Positions 27,627-37,081 are shown, counted from the stretch's first letter. The stretch: DNA of 38,541 bases from Bifidobacterium breve (GCA_945878725.1 CAMCTY010000020.1:1-38541), one strand, 5' to 3'. The notes: generated by a model not told the origin, from the sequence alone. A program made the numbers and translations.

Positions 27627-29197
27627 CGTGTCTCCCGAGTGACCGTGAGCAGCGCTGCAGGGATTGCAGCAATAAGAATCAGTAGCAGAGCGTAGGGTGA
27701 TGCGGCCGCGTAGTCAGCAACACTCGTTCGGTTCCAGAGCTCAGTGGCCAATGTGTCCATGCCAGTAGGACGCAACAAGATGGTTGCTGGCAGTTCCTTC
27801 ATGACGGTGAGGAATACCAATGCTGCTCCCGTCATGATCCCTGGTCGCGCTAGTGGAAGAGTCACTTTCCGAAAGACGGTAAAGCGCGAAAGACCGAGCG
27901 AGCGCGCTGAATCCTCAAGTGCGATCGGCGAGATCTCAACCGAGGCCCGAACCGAACCGACAGCAAGCGACATGAACAAAACCACATAGGCAAAGATCAA
28001 CATCGGTAACCGTTGATACATCGACGGAACCAATCGAATGCCGAGGTAAACAACTGCCAAGCCAATAACAATGCCGGGAAGAGCGTGAATGACGAACACG
28101 ATGCGTTCGGTTGATTGAGCCCAACGGGCTTTCACACGAGCAGCAAGCACGGCGGCGGGAACCGCAAAGAAAATGGCGCCGGCTGTGGCCAGAAACGAGA
28201 CAAAGACCGTTTGGCGCACCGCCCCGAGAAGCTCACTCGAGTCAACACCCGTGCCGGCTGCTTCAAAAAACCAGCGCAGTACCAAGACGAGTGGGATGGC
28301 CAACGTCACGACGACGACCCCGACAAGAAGTGCCGCCGCAGGAATTCGGCTTGCGCCTAAGTCGACCCGATCCGGAGAATGAGAAACACCTGCTCCAACT
28401 GTTGCGGCCCGGCCATCGCCGCGCGCAACGAACTCCAGCCAGACGAAAATGACCGAGATGACAACGAGTACAAGTGAGAGAACCGCGGCGCGGGTGGGAT
28501 TAAACCCAGCGCGGTACGCACCAAAAATCACCCAGGTGAAACTCTCAAAACGCATCGTCGCCACTGCCCCGAAATCCGAGAGTGAATACAACCCGACCAT
28601 CAGTGCTCCAGCAGTCGCCGCTGGTCGAATCTGGCGGAGCGTGAGACGAAACGCGACTTGGCTAGAAGTGAGCCCCAGCGAACGAGCAACATCATCTTGC
28701 CGAGCGTCAATGCGTCGAAGTGACGCCACAACGGGGAGAAAAATGAAGGGGAATGAAATTGATGTGAGAACGAGCACGGCCCCCCAGAAGCCCGCAAGCC
28801 ATGGAAGCCACGAGATCCACGCGTACGCGGCGACGTAGGAGGGAATCGCTAACGGGAGCACAAGAACAACTGCGAAGATCCGATAGCCAGGAAGATTCGT
28901 GCGCACAACAAAAAACGCAGAGCAAACCCCCACCACCAAACTCAAGGACGTCACGACGAGCGCAAGCGACAGTGACCGGAGAGCTAGATCAAAAGTGCGT
29001 CGCTGCCAGATTTCTTGGACAACGTTGTCCAAGCCACGCGATGACGCCTGAATCAGAAGGTACAGAAGCGGCAGCGCGGCAGTTGTCGCCGCGAATACGG
29101 CGACAACTGCCACGACGGGTGAAACTCCGAGTGGCCCCGAGGCTCGATGACGAACCACCGATTCTCGATCTGAAACCGCTTCCTTCGTCATCATCAC
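27623..29197 (-). CDS. fbpB: Ferric iron ABC importer, permease
   Basis: A 524-residue membrane protein made of two homologous permease halves with about twelve helices in total. Each half has the loop that contacts the ATPase: [20 protein letters not shown] in the first and [20 protein letters not shown] in the second. This fused two-half layout is the FbpB/SfuB form. The start is GTG at 29197, which overlaps the fbpA stop; two ATG codons follow at once (29194, 29191), so the exact first residue is open. It overlaps fbpC by four bases, making the three genes one tightly coupled unit. Confidence 0.92.
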   Translation of the reverse strand: MMMTKEAVSDRESVVRHRASGPLGVSPVVAVVAVFAATTAALPLLYLLIQASSRGLDNVVQEIWQRRTFDLALRSLSLALVVTSLSLVVGVCSAFFVVRTNLPGYRIFAVVLVLPLAIPSYVAAYAWISWLPWLAGFWGAVLVLTSISFPFIFLPVVASLRRIDARQDDVARSLGLTSSQVAFRLTLRQIRPAATAGALMVGLYSLSDFGAVATMRFESFTWVIFGAYRAGFNPTRAAVLSLVLVVISVIFVWLEFVARGDGRAATVGAGVSHSPDRVDLGASRIPAAALLVGVVVVTLAIPLVLVLRWFFEAAGTGVDSSELLGAVRQTVFVSFLATAGAIFFAVPAAVLAARVKARWAQSTERIVFVIHALPGIVIGLAVVYLGIRLVPSMYQRLPMLIFAYVVLFMSLAVGSVRASVEISPIALEDSARSLGLSRFTVFRKVTLPLARPGIMTGAALVFLTVMKELPATILLRPTGMDTLATELWNRTSVADYAAASPYALLLILIAAIPAALLTVTRETR

Positions 29198-30279
29198 TTC
29201 GTCAGAAGTCCAACCTTCTGAAGTAGTTCTTGGGTCTGCTCAAGTGATGCCAAATCAGCCAAGTCGATCGAAGGAGATTGGAGCGACGTCAAAGTCGGCT
29301 GTGATGGGTCAGCAGCAGTAATGCCGCCCACGAGGGCAAACTCGAAGGTCTTGTCCGCGAAGTACTGCTGTGCCGTCGGGCTGAGGAGAAATTCAACGAA
29401 TTTCTGTGCGCTGGTCTTGTGCTTTGACGACGAGAGAATGCCGACGCCGGCCACGTTCACGAGACCTCCGGGATCACCATTGCCGATGTACTGGTTCGAG
29501 ATCTTCACGTTCTCGGCGCCCTTAGCCTTGATCCGCTCTTGCACGTAATAGTGATTGACGAGACCGAGTTGCACTTCACCTTTCGCGATCCCATCGAGAA
29601 CGGCGCCATTTTTTTCATAGGCCTTGGGCTGATTTGCGGCGAAGGCTCGGAGCCATTCTTCGGCCCCATCCTCACCCCGCAGAACGCGCAAGCCAGTCAC
29701 GAACGACTGCCATGAAGCATTCGTCGGCGCGTAACCAATCTGCCCTTTCCACTTCGGATCAAGCAGACCGTCTATTGAGGTTGGCGGGTTCGTCACCTTG
29801 ACGTTGTCGTAGGCAATGACACGAACACGGCCTGAGATCCCAACCCACGTTCCGTTTGTGGCCGCGAACTTGGAAGGAACCTGATCAAGAATCGATGCCG
29901 GGAGTTTGCTCAAGCGCCCAGCAGCTGAGACCGCTCCGAGCGCTCCGGCGTCTTGAGAGAAAAACACATCGGCAGGCGATGCGCTGCCCTCGGTGATGAT
30001 CTGGGCCCCAAGCTCACCGCTATCGCCGTAGCGAGCCTCGATCGCAATTCCGGTTTCAGCAGTGAACATCTCATAAAGAGGTGCCACGAGCGATTCGCTT
30101 CGGCCCGAATAGACAGTCAGCGGTCCTGACTCATCCGAAGAAGACGACGATCCGCACGCCCCCGCGATAAGGCCAACCACGAGTGCAAGCGCCCCCACAA
30201 GGGTCACGCGACTCCGACGAGACCGAGACGACGGCACTTCGGTCGCCGCAGACTTGGTTGGTTTCTTCATTGTTTTCAT
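29194..30279 (-). CDS. fbpA: Ferric iron-binding lipoprotein
   Basis: A 361-residue substrate-binding protein with a basic N-terminus, a hydrophobic signal segment and a lipobox at LIAGAC (Cys42), so it is tethered to the outer face of the membrane. The mature protein begins with a Ser-rich linker, then [12 protein letters not shown]. The consecutive tyrosines 244-245 in LVNHYYVQE are the iron-binding pair of the FbpA family. [12 protein letters not shown] and [16 protein letters not shown] are common C-terminal elements. The start at ATG 30279 is backed by GGGAGG six bases upstream; a second ATG follows three codons later. It is first in fbpABC. Confidence 0.93.
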   Translation of the reverse strand: MKTMKKPTKSAATEVPSSRSRRSRVTLVGALALVVGLIAGACGSSSSSDESGPLTVYSGRSESLVAPLYEMFTAETGIAIEARYGDSGELGAQIITEGSASPADVFFSQDAGALGAVSAAGRLSKLPASILDQVPSKFAATNGTWVGISGRVRVIAYDNVKVTNPPTSIDGLLDPKWKGQIGYAPTNASWQSFVTGLRVLRGEDGAEEWLRAFAANQPKAYEKNGAVLDGIAKGEVQLGLVNHYYVQERIKAKGAENVKISNQYIGNGDPGGLVNVAGVGILSSSKHKTSAQKFVEFLLSPTAQQYFADKTFEFALVGGITAADPSQPTLTSLQSPSIDLADLASLEQTQELLQKVGLLTK

Positions 30280-30304
30280 GGTGGCCTCCCGGAAGTCAGA
30301 ACTA

Positions 30305-30320
30305 GTTAGGCATGCCTTAC
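30305..30320. promoter_or_regulatory. DtxR/IdeR-like iron box 2, at the start point
   Basis: GTTAGGC-AT-GCCTTAC is an inverted repeat with one mismatch, 25 bases from box 1 and covering the predicted transcription start. It is weaker than box 1. Two boxes suggest cooperative repression by the iron-loaded regulator. Confidence 0.6.
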
Positions 30321-30327
30321 ATCTCCC

Positions 30328-30356
30328 ATGTTAGGTACGCCTAACGGATCTGACAA
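30328..30356 (-). promoter_or_regulatory. Sigma-70-type promoter of fbpABC
   Basis: Read on the minus strand, TTGTCA (30356-30351) and TAACAT (30333-30328) are separated by exactly 17 bases. The expected start point is near 30321, leaving a 5' leader of about 40 bases that includes the GGGAGG site. A 9-base direct repeat (ACAAATCGT, 30353-30361 and 30367-30375) lies at and upstream of the -35. Confidence 0.7.
30330..30345. promoter_or_regulatory. DtxR/IdeR-like iron box 1, between -35 and -10
   Basis: GTTAGG-TACG-CCTAAC has perfect 6-base inverted arms and matches 14 of 19 positions of the DtxR/IdeR consensus when aligned from TTAGGT. It occupies the promoter spacer, the classical position for iron-dependent repression. 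Confidence 0.75.
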
Positions 30357-30400
30357 ATCGTCAGAAACAAATCGTTGACCCCCACCCCGTCAGCGCTTCC

Positions 30401-32701
30401 CTATCGCTTGGCGAGTGGCGCCCAGGCCAGAAGCAGGCGTTTCTCGCCCACACCGCGGAAATGCACGACGGCCTCGGCCTTGTCACCGGAACCCTCGATG
30501 GCGGTGATGACTCCGTCGCCAAACTTTCCATGATGGACATCGTCACCGACACGTAGCCCCATCTGATCGGCTCCACTCGGCGCCGGAGGGGCCGGCTTTA
30601 GCGCAGCCTCAATCGATTCGTCGCTGTGCGACCGGCCACCAATGACCGAACCACTCCAGTCGTCATCGTTATTCTTCGTCGCTGTTCGGTTGCTCCACGA
30701 ACTCCCCGATGATCGTCCGCCCGATGATCGTCCGTAGGTGCCGGTGCTTGTTCCACCACTTGTTCCACCGGACGCGCCCTGTGATTGGCGACGCGTACCT
30801 TCGACCACTGTCACCAACTGCGAAGGAATCTCCTCGAAGAAGCGACTCGGCGGGTTGTACTGCGTGCTTCCGTAAATCGACCGCGCCCACGCGTGGGTCA
30901 TGTAAAGCCGCTCGCGTGCACGAGTGATGCCTACGTAAGCCAGACGTCGTTCCTCTTCGAGTTCGTCGGGGTCACCGATCGAGCGCATGTGCGGGAAGAT
31001 GCCGTCTTCCATTCCGATGAGAAACACGTTCGGAAACTCGAGGCCCTTCGCCGAGTGAAGCGTCATCATGACGACGGCAGAGTCATCCGGATCGAGCGAA
31101 TCGATATCAGCCACGAGACCAACCTGTTCGAGCAATTCGTCGATCGAACCGAAGTCGCGGGCAACACCCACCAATTCGGCGATGTTCTCCATGCGCCCTT
31201 CCGCCTCGATCGAATGCTCGGCCTCGAGTTCTTCGAGATATCCCGAACGTTGCATCGCTGCTTCGATCACCGCAGACGGACCATCGTCGACGAACAATTG
31301 GAGGTCATCGAGCAGTTTGAGAAAGCTCTCAATACCTTTCAGTGCCTTACCCGTGACTCCGGCCTCGGCGGATTCGCGGAGTGCTTCTACGAATGCGAGT
31401 CCGTGGCTGCGTGCCCATGCATCAAGACGCCCAACTGAGGACTCGCCGATCCCGCGTTTCGGAACGTTGAGAACCCGTTTCATGCTGACTTCGTCCGATG
31501 GATTCACGACACACTTCAGATACGAAAGTGCATCGCGCACTTCGCGTCGATCGTAGAAACGCGTGCCGCCGATGACCTTGTAAGGGATGCCAACGCGCAT
31601 CAGATATTCCTCGATCACGCGACTCTGCGCGTTCGTTCGGTAGAAGACCGCGCTGTCGGACCAGACGTGGCCGGCGTCGTGCAACGCCATCATCTGATTC
31701 GCAATCCACTGCGCTTCGTCGGCTTCATCGTCAGCCTGATACCGAATGATCGCATCACCGTGACCGCTGTCGGTCCACAACTCTTTCGGCTTACGCCCGA
31801 AGTTGTTGGCGATCACCGCGTTGGCGGCATCGAGAATGGTCTGCGTCGAGCGATAGTTCTGCTCGAGCAGAACAACCGTGACATCCGGAAACGCGTTTTC
31901 GAATTCGAGGATGTTGCGCATGTCGGCACCGCGGAAGCGATAGATGCTCTGATCGCTGTCGCCTACTACGCACACATTGCCCTGTGGCTGCGAAAGCATG
32001 AGAACGAGTTCGTTCTGGACCTGATTCGTGTCTTGGTACTCGTCGACCATCACATGACTGAACCGACGCTGATAAGTCTCGAGTACCTCGGGGAACTGAC
32101 GGAAAAGCTCAACTGTGTTGGCGAGGAGATCGTCGAAATCCATCGCCCCGGCCTTGAGTAATCGAGCCTGGTACTCGTTGTAAACATCGGAAATCTTGCG
32201 CTCGAAGATTGTCGACGCTTTATCCGAATAGGCCTTGGCCCCGTAGCCGTCATTTTTCGCTGCCGAGATCGAACTGTGTATTGAGCGCGGCGGAAACTTC
32301 TTCGCATCCAGACCCAGATCACGGATGACGTAACTCGTCAGTCGTTGCGCATCAGACTGGTCGTAGATCGTGAACGACGCTGGGAAGCCGAGACGACCGG
32401 CATCTCGACGAAGGATGCGGACGCACGCCGAATGGAACGTGGACACCCACATCTTCTCGGCGACCGGACCCACGAGCGCGGCGACGCGCTCCTTCATCTC
32501 CTGAGCGGCCTTGTTCGTGAAGGTGATCGCCAGAATCTCGAACGGCGAAACGCCCTCGGCCTGGATCAGGTGGGCGATGCGATGGGTGAGAACACGGGTC
32601 TTGCCCGAGCCGGCACCCGCCACGATGAGCAGCGGCCCGTGCGTGTGCGTGACCGCTTCGTACTGGACGGGATTGAGGCCTTCAAGCAGATCATCGGTCA
32701 T
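30401..32701 (-). CDS. pcrA: UvrD/PcrA-type ATP-dependent DNA helicase
   Basis: A 766-residue superfamily 1A helicase that unwinds DNA 3' to 5' in excision repair, mismatch repair and replication-fork rescue. LNPVQYEAV is the Q-motif, AGAGSGKT (28-35) motif I, ITFTNKAAQEM motif Ia, MVDEYQDTN motif II, VVGDSDQSIYRFRGAD motif III, and VMMTLHSAKGLEF and YVGITRARERL motifs V and VI. A Gly/Ser-rich linker (about 640-690) joins a C-terminal Tudor-like domain beginning RVGDDVHHGKFGDG, which binds RNA polymerase or UvrB in relatives. It diverges from the DUF222/HNH gene; a LexA box lies 71-86 bases upstream of its ATG. Confidence 0.95.
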   Translation of the reverse strand: MTDDLLEGLNPVQYEAVTHTHGPLLIVAGAGSGKTRVLTHRIAHLIQAEGVSPFEILAITFTNKAAQEMKERVAALVGPVAEKMWVSTFHSACVRILRRDAGRLGFPASFTIYDQSDAQRLTSYVIRDLGLDAKKFPPRSIHSSISAAKNDGYGAKAYSDKASTIFERKISDVYNEYQARLLKAGAMDFDDLLANTVELFRQFPEVLETYQRRFSHVMVDEYQDTNQVQNELVLMLSQPQGNVCVVGDSDQSIYRFRGADMRNILEFENAFPDVTVVLLEQNYRSTQTILDAANAVIANNFGRKPKELWTDSGHGDAIIRYQADDEADEAQWIANQMMALHDAGHVWSDSAVFYRTNAQSRVIEEYLMRVGIPYKVIGGTRFYDRREVRDALSYLKCVVNPSDEVSMKRVLNVPKRGIGESSVGRLDAWARSHGLAFVEALRESAEAGVTGKALKGIESFLKLLDDLQLFVDDGPSAVIEAAMQRSGYLEELEAEHSIEAEGRMENIAELVGVARDFGSIDELLEQVGLVADIDSLDPDDSAVVMMTLHSAKGLEFPNVFLIGMEDGIFPHMRSIGDPDELEEERRLAYVGITRARERLYMTHAWARSIYGSTQYNPPSRFFEEIPSQLVTVVEGTRRQSQGASGGTSGGTSTGTYGRSSGGRSSGSSWSNRTATKNNDDDWSGSVIGGRSHSDESIEAALKPAPPAPSGADQMGLRVGDDVHHGKFGDGVITAIEGSGDKAEAVVHFRGVGEKRLLLAWAPLAKR

Positions 32702-32743
32702 GGGGGGGCCACCCTATCGGCCGGAAATTTCTCGAAGAACCTC

Positions 32744-32772
32744 TTGACGGGCGGGGTCGGTTTTTGTAAAAT
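32744..32772 (+). promoter_or_regulatory. Sigma-70 promoter giving a leaderless DUF222/HNH mRNA
   Basis: TTGACG (32744-32749) and TAAAAT (32767-32772) are 17 bases apart, each one base from consensus. Seven bases separate the -10 from the ATG at 32780, so transcription should begin at or one base before the A of the start codon. No Shine-Dalgarno sequence exists upstream, which agrees with a leaderless transcript. Confidence 0.75.
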
Positions 32773-32787
32773 CGAACGTATGTTCGA
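32772..32787. promoter_or_regulatory. LexA (SOS) box over the -10 and start codon
   Basis: TCGAAC-GTAT-GTTCGA is a perfect match to the mycobacterial/actinobacterial LexA box TCGAAC-N4-GTTCGA. It begins on the last base of the -10 and spans the start codon, so bound LexA would block the promoter and start point. Its distance from pcrA on the other side also allows an effect there. Confidence 0.85.
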
Positions 32788-34288
32788 GAGTGTAGGCCAT
32801 GAGCCCGCCCCTTCAAACTTCACCGCCGGCGGCACACCGGCAACCGTTGTGGAATCCACCGCACGCAAGCTCGCTCAGGGCGCCGCTGAACTCACCGACG
32901 ATCAGTTGGTCGACCGATCGCGCGAGTTAGCCAGCACGCTCTCGGCGGCAGAGGCCGAACTGGCATCTGTTCTGGCCGAAGTCGAAATTCGGCGGTTGCA
33001 CTCCCAGTGGGAATGTCGTTCGGTCGAGTTCTTTGCCACCTGGCACTGCCAGCTCGGTCCGCGCCGGGCGCGCAGCATCGCCGCACTTGGTCGGGCTCTG
33101 CATGAATTTCCCGTTCTCGCCGAGGCCGTCACCGAGGGCCGGCTTTCGGTTTCGAAGGCAGAACCAATCATCCGCGTTGCCACCTCCGAAACCGAAGCGG
33201 CACTCGTCGACCTCGCCGTCCATGCAACTGTCGGTCAGGTCCAGCGCATCTGCTCAACCTGGCGCCGGGTCGAGGCGGCCGAACTCGCCGAAGCCTCCAG
33301 CCACGAGTCGACATCCATCGGTCGGGTGATCGTCATCCGCGACGAGGACGGCGTCGAACTACGCGCTCGTTTCGATCATGTGCAGGGCGAACTCGTACTG
33401 GCCAGTCTCGAAACCGCCACCGCCGCGGTACGCGCTGAGCGAGAACACGCCGCTGCTCTTGATGGCCCTGCACCGATGAAACTCGATCGCAGCCAATGGC
33501 GCGCCGAGGGTCTGTTGCGCCTGTGCGAAACCGCGCCCGCCTCCTCACCACCGACCCTGCAGCCGAGCGGATTCACCGCCCAACTTGTCGTGCATGTTCC
33601 GGTCGACACACTCATCGACCCTGCCGACATCGCCGGCACTGGCAGAGCAGCGAGTGCCGGCGATGTTCTGGAGCCCGCCGGCGTTGCCATCCGACGCGAC
33701 GCTGCTCGTTGGCTGGCCTGCGACGCCGGGCTCCTAACCGTCCTCGAGGACGGTAACGGCGATCCGCTCCACCTCGGACGCCGCACCATCACCATCACAC
33801 CGCAACAACGTCGAGCCGTGCACGCCCGCCATCGCACCTGCGCCTGGCCCGGGTGCACGGCAACAGTCGTGCAGATCCACCATCGCCATCATCGGGCCTT
33901 CGGCGGTCACGACGATGTCGAGAATCTCATCCCCGAATGTCGCTATCACCACGGACTCGTACATCGTCGCAACATCGGCGTCACGACCGATACAGATGGC
34001 ACCGTTCACCACTGGCGACCCGATGGTTCGGAGATTCTTGCCAATCCCTCGGCCCTCGACCCACCCGGAGTCACCGCTCTCGAAGCATCCGACAATCTGC
34101 GCGAGCGACAACGACGCAATGGCATTGACGTCAACGATCGAAGGCGTCTGCCCCAATGGTTTGGCGACTCCATGCGCATGATGGATGCGATCGACGCGAT
34201 CGTGCAGCGGCAGAATGCCGCTCGGCGACGTGCCCGGCCAACCGGTGCTCCTGCCGGGATGGCGACGAGAGTTCTCGTCCGGGCCTAA
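32780..34288 (+). CDS. DUF222 / HNH endonuclease domain protein (13E12 family)
   Basis: A 502-residue protein. The DUF222 part (about 38-340) includes ELTDDQLVDRSREL, a helical region with GPRRARSIAALGRAL and EGRLSVSKAEPI. The C-terminal HNH part (about 350-400) has the zinc-type pairs C354-x4-C359 and C387-x2-H390, and the catalytic histidines in the VQIHHRHH segment, followed by NLIPECRYHHGLVH. Such proteins are often multicopy and poorly understood; several M. tuberculosis 13E12 genes have LexA boxes. The ATG at 32780 is chosen because a promoter and LexA box lie directly on it; upstream in-frame codons overlap pcrA. Its stop overlaps the convergent hydrolase stop by four bases. Likely DNA-damage induced. 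Confidence 0.88.
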   Translation: MFESVGHEPAPSNFTAGGTPATVVESTARKLAQGAAELTDDQLVDRSRELASTLSAAEAELASVLAEVEIRRLHSQWECRSVEFFATWHCQLGPRRARSIAALGRALHEFPVLAEAVTEGRLSVSKAEPIIRVATSETEAALVDLAVHATVGQVQRICSTWRRVEAAELAEASSHESTSIGRVIVIRDEDGVELRARFDHVQGELVLASLETATAAVRAEREHAAALDGPAPMKLDRSQWRAEGLLRLCETAPASSPPTLQPSGFTAQLVVHVPVDTLIDPADIAGTGRAASAGDVLEPAGVAIRRDAARWLACDAGLLTVLEDGNGDPLHLGRRTITITPQQRRAVHARHRTCAWPGCTATVVQIHHRHHRAFGGHDDVENLIPECRYHHGLVHRRNIGVTTDTDGTVHHWRPDGSEILANPSALDPPGVTALEASDNLRERQRRNGIDVNDRRRLPQWFGDSMRMMDAIDAIVQRQNAARRRARPTGAPAGMATRVLVRA

Positions 34289-35121
34289 TTCGGCGGATCA
34301 ACCAGACGGGTCGTGAAGAACTCGAGGACCTGATCCATAGCGTCACGCGTCGGGTGCCCCGGCTCGTCGACGAAATGCTCCGTGAGGACAGAGTGAGCGT
34401 TCTTCGGGATTCTCCATGCGTTCCCTTCGGATGAATCAATCTCGACACCGATAAATCCGTCGCCGAGTTCGCGACGCAATGTCTCAAACCGTTCGGCCGG
34501 AACCGCCCGATCACCCGTGAACCGCAGTCCCATGACGCAGGCACCTTCAGCCACGCGCTCTTTCACGATGCGCAGATCCTCCGAGCTCAACTGAACGCTG
34601 GCCTTGGCCTTCGCCGTGAAACCGATGGGCAACGAGGGTTGGCTCAGCACCGGGGCAATCATCTCGGGTCCAGCCATCATGCCGAGCGCGAATCCGCCGG
34701 TGAAGCACATGCCGACCGCACCGACGCCGGGACCACCGCAGGAGCCATGGGCGAATCGAGCCAGCGCTCGCAGCCATTCCGATACAGGCGCTGTCTTGCC
34801 TGTGGCGAATGCCGCAAACTCCCGCGCCACACAGGCCTTGGCGATCGAGGATGCGATGTAGCGACCCGAGGGTTCACGTCCGGGTTCACCGAACAAAACC
34901 GGCAGCAACACCGTGCAACCGAGGGCTCGAACCCTGCGGGCGAAATCGGCAACCTTGGGCGTAATGCCCGGTATCTCCGCAATCACGATTACGGCAGGTC
35001 CCTCTCCACTGCGAAACACATCGTGAACGATCCCCTTATGGGCGAATGACCCTCGATCGAAATCGGACAGATCGTCAGCGCCGTTTTCGCCAGTGTGCGG
35101 GCCGGAGGAGTTTTCAGACAT
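34285..35121 (-). CDS. Dienelactone hydrolase-family protein
   Basis: A 278-residue alpha/beta hydrolase. Cys139 in VGMCFTGGFAL is the nucleophile, as in dienelactone hydrolase. Glu49 in IAEIPG is the residue that primes it in the family, and Asp204 in FTGDRAVP and His243 or His249 complete the triad. There is no signal peptide. Dienelactone hydrolase opens lactones in chloroaromatic breakdown, but most genomic copies have unknown substrates. A region near 150-180 differs from the standard fold. The gene converges on, and overlaps by four bases, the DUF222/HNH gene. Confidence 0.82.
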   Translation of the reverse strand: MSENSSGPHTGENGADDLSDFDRGSFAHKGIVHDVFRSGEGPAVIVIAEIPGITPKVADFARRVRALGCTVLLPVLFGEPGREPSGRYIASSIAKACVAREFAAFATGKTAPVSEWLRALARFAHGSCGGPGVGAVGMCFTGGFALGMMAGPEMIAPVLSQPSLPIGFTAKAKASVQLSSEDLRIVKERVAEGACVMGLRFTGDRAVPAERFETLRRELGDGFIGVEIDSSEGNAWRIPKNAHSVLTEHFVDEPGHPTRDAMDQVLEFFTTRLVDPPN

Positions 35122-35266
35122 GACCGGACGCTAGATCGGGACTCGAACCCGGTGGTGTCGATTCGCTGGGAAAGCCATCAGCGGCCGTCGGTCGACGCCG
35201 GGTAGTAGAAACTGAACAGGTAACCGGAATCATCGCCGGGTCATCAACTGGATTTCGGGGGCATTC

Positions 35267-36094
35267 GTGGCACGTAGCGAAGGACGTTTCGAGGGCAAAG
35301 TGGTGTTCATCACCGGCGCCGCCCGTGGTCAGGGGCGCGCCCACGCTCGCCGGTTCGCCGCCGAGGGCGCCAACATCATCGCCGTCGATGTCTGTGCTCC
35401 GGTTCTCCCTGACGTCAGCTACGAATCGGCGACCGTCGAAGATCTGCACGAGACCGTGCGCCTCGTCGAACAAGAGGGTCGTGGCATCGTCGCCCACGTC
35501 GCCGATGTGCGCGATCAGGCATCACTCGACGCAGCCGTGGCTGAGGGCGTCGACCGCTTCGGCAGGCTCGACGTCGTCGTCGCCAATGCCGCAGTCGCGA
35601 GTTATCACCTCACTTGGGAAGTTCCCGAGGAGCATTGGGCGACTGTTCTCGACGTCAATCTCACCGGCGTCTGGCGCACGGTCAAGGCATCGTTGCCCGC
35701 CATGATCGAGGCCGGTAACGGCGGCGCCATCACGTTCATCAGTTCTGCTGCTGGTCTGCGCGGCTATTCGTACCTCGGCCATTACGCCGCCACGAAACAC
35801 GGCCTCGTCGGTTTGATGCGCTCGCTGACCCTCGAGGTCGGTCAGTACGACATCCGGGTGAACTCGTTGCATCCGGGCGCTGTCGACACCGTCATGGGGA
35901 ACGATCCTGATGTTCCGCGCATCATCGCCGAGGATCCCCGGACCACCGGCGCCTACACCGGCCAACGGCCTCTCGGCGGCGGGGCTCAACTCACCGACGA
36001 CATCTCCAACGCGCTGCTGTGGCTCAGTTCCGACGAGGCTCGCATGGTCACCGGCATCACGCTGCCCATCGACGCCGGCGCAGCAATGCGCTGA
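35267..36094 (+). CDS. Mycofactocin-type SDR-family oxidoreductase
   Basis: A 275-residue SDR. The cofactor motif TGAARGQGRAHA (16-27) and the following GANIIAVDVC are hallmarks of the subfamily whose nicotinamide cofactor is retained and re-oxidised through mycofactocin in Actinobacteria. An insertion of about 20 residues after strand 2 is also typical. Asn107 (NAA), Ser160, Tyr173 and Lys177 form the active site. It starts at GTG 35267; the preceding 145-base gap shows no firm promoter. It is followed 12 bases later by an F420-type oxidoreductase gene, likely in one transcript. Confidence 0.85.
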   Translation: MARSEGRFEGKVVFITGAARGQGRAHARRFAAEGANIIAVDVCAPVLPDVSYESATVEDLHETVRLVEQEGRGIVAHVADVRDQASLDAAVAEGVDRFGRLDVVVANAAVASYHLTWEVPEEHWATVLDVNLTGVWRTVKASLPAMIEAGNGGAITFISSAAGLRGYSYLGHYAATKHGLVGLMRSLTLEVGQYDIRVNSLHPGAVDTVMGNDPDVPRIIAEDPRTTGAYTGQRPLGGGAQLTDDISNALLWLSSDEARMVTGITLPIDAGAAMR

Positions 36095-36106
36095 GAGGAT
36101 TCCATC

Positions 36107-37081
36107 ATGAGCGTCAGACTCCCCCGCCAGAAGCCGTTCCGATTCAGCATTCAGGCCAGCGAACCGCCCGGCGGATTCACCGGAACCGCCGACGACGGCA
36201 ACCGCTGGCGCGCGCTCGCCCGTCAGGTTGAAGCCCTGGGTTACGACTCTTTGACAATCGCCGATCACCTCGACGAACAGTTCGCTGTCACCCCCGCGCT
36301 CGTGTCGGCAGCCGAAGCGACCACGACGCTCAAAATCGGCACGTTGGTGTGGTGCAACGACTATCGCCATCCCGTCCTTCTGGCCAAGGAAGCCGCCACT
36401 ATCGACATCCTGAGCGGCGGTCGCCTTGAGTTCGGGCTCGGTGCCGGCTGGATGACAACCGATTACGAACAATCCGGCATCGTCCTAGATCGGCCCGGCG
36501 TGCGCATCGATCGTCTGGCCGAATCACTTCAGATCATCAAGGGATTGTTTGCTGACGGACCCGTCACGTTCGCCGGAGACCATTACAACGTCACCGCACA
36601 TGAGGGAACGCCGAAGCCTCTCCAGAAGCCCGGCCCTCCGATCCTTCTCGGCGGTGGCGGCAAGCGGATGCTCACCCTCGCGGCACAACAGGCCGACATC
36701 ATCGGCATAAACGTGTCACTCGCCGCCGGCGTCATTGACGCAAGTGCAGGGCCCAACGCAACCGGTGAGGCCACCGAGGAAAAACTCCAATGGATTGTTG
36801 AAGCAGCTGGTGATCGCTACGACGACATCGAACTGCAGACTCGCGTGCACCTTGCTGTCGTCACCGATGACCGTGAAGCGTTCGCAGACATGGTCGCCCC
36901 CGCGCTCGGGCTCACCGGAGCACAAGCGCTCGAATCACCGCACGCGCTGGCCGGCACCGTCGATCAGTTGTGCGAAACGATCATCGAACGCCGCGAACGC
37001 TACGGACTGTCGTATGTCACCGTCGGCGCCGACGCCGTGGAATCGTTCGCACCGATCGTCGCCCGCCTCGCCGGCACCTAA
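36107..37081 (+). CDS. Luciferase-like (LLM) F420-dependent oxidoreductase
   Basis: A 324-residue TIM-barrel protein of the bacterial-luciferase-like group, closest to actinobacterial F420-dependent members. ALGYDSLTIADHL (about 43-55), the KIGTLVWCNDYRHPVLLAKE stretch, DILSGGRLEFGLGAGW and PKPLQKPGPPILLGGGGKR are characteristic. It probably uses F420 or FMN to oxidise or reduce an unknown small molecule. GAGAGGA precedes the ATG. Pairing with the mycofactocin-type SDR suggests a shared alcohol or lipid catabolic route. It ends seven bases before the convergent Rrf2 gene. Confidence 0.85.
   Translation: MSVRLPRQKPFRFSIQASEPPGGFTGTADDGNRWRALARQVEALGYDSLTIADHLDEQFAVTPALVSAAEATTTLKIGTLVWCNDYRHPVLLAKEAATIDILSGGRLEFGLGAGWMTTDYEQSGIVLDRPGVRIDRLAESLQIIKGLFADGPVTFAGDHYNVTAHEGTPKPLQKPGPPILLGGGGKRMLTLAAQQADIIGINVSLAAGVIDASAGPNATGEATEEKLQWIVEAAGDRYDDIELQTRVHLAVVTDDREAFADMVAPALGLTGAQALESPHALAGTVDQLCETIIERRERYGLSYVTVGADAVESFAPIVARLAGT

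Noticed and set aside
26772..30279. The idea that the iron importer genes are a recently transferred island.
   Set aside because: The segment looks somewhat less GC-rich than its neighbours by eye, but there are no flanking repeats, integrase or tRNA, and base counts could not be computed.
34285..34288. The four-base overlap of the DUF222/HNH and dienelactone hydrolase stops.
   Set aside because: Convergent genes that share stop-codon bases are common in compact genomes; no frameshift or fusion is needed to explain it.
35137..35152. On the minus strand, CCGGGTTCGAGTCCCG looks like a tRNA T-arm.
   Set aside because: No matching acceptor, D-arm or anticodon arm lies within 75 bases upstream, and the outer T-stem pair is mismatched. 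It could be a tRNA-end remnant, but no integrase or other mobile gene is near.
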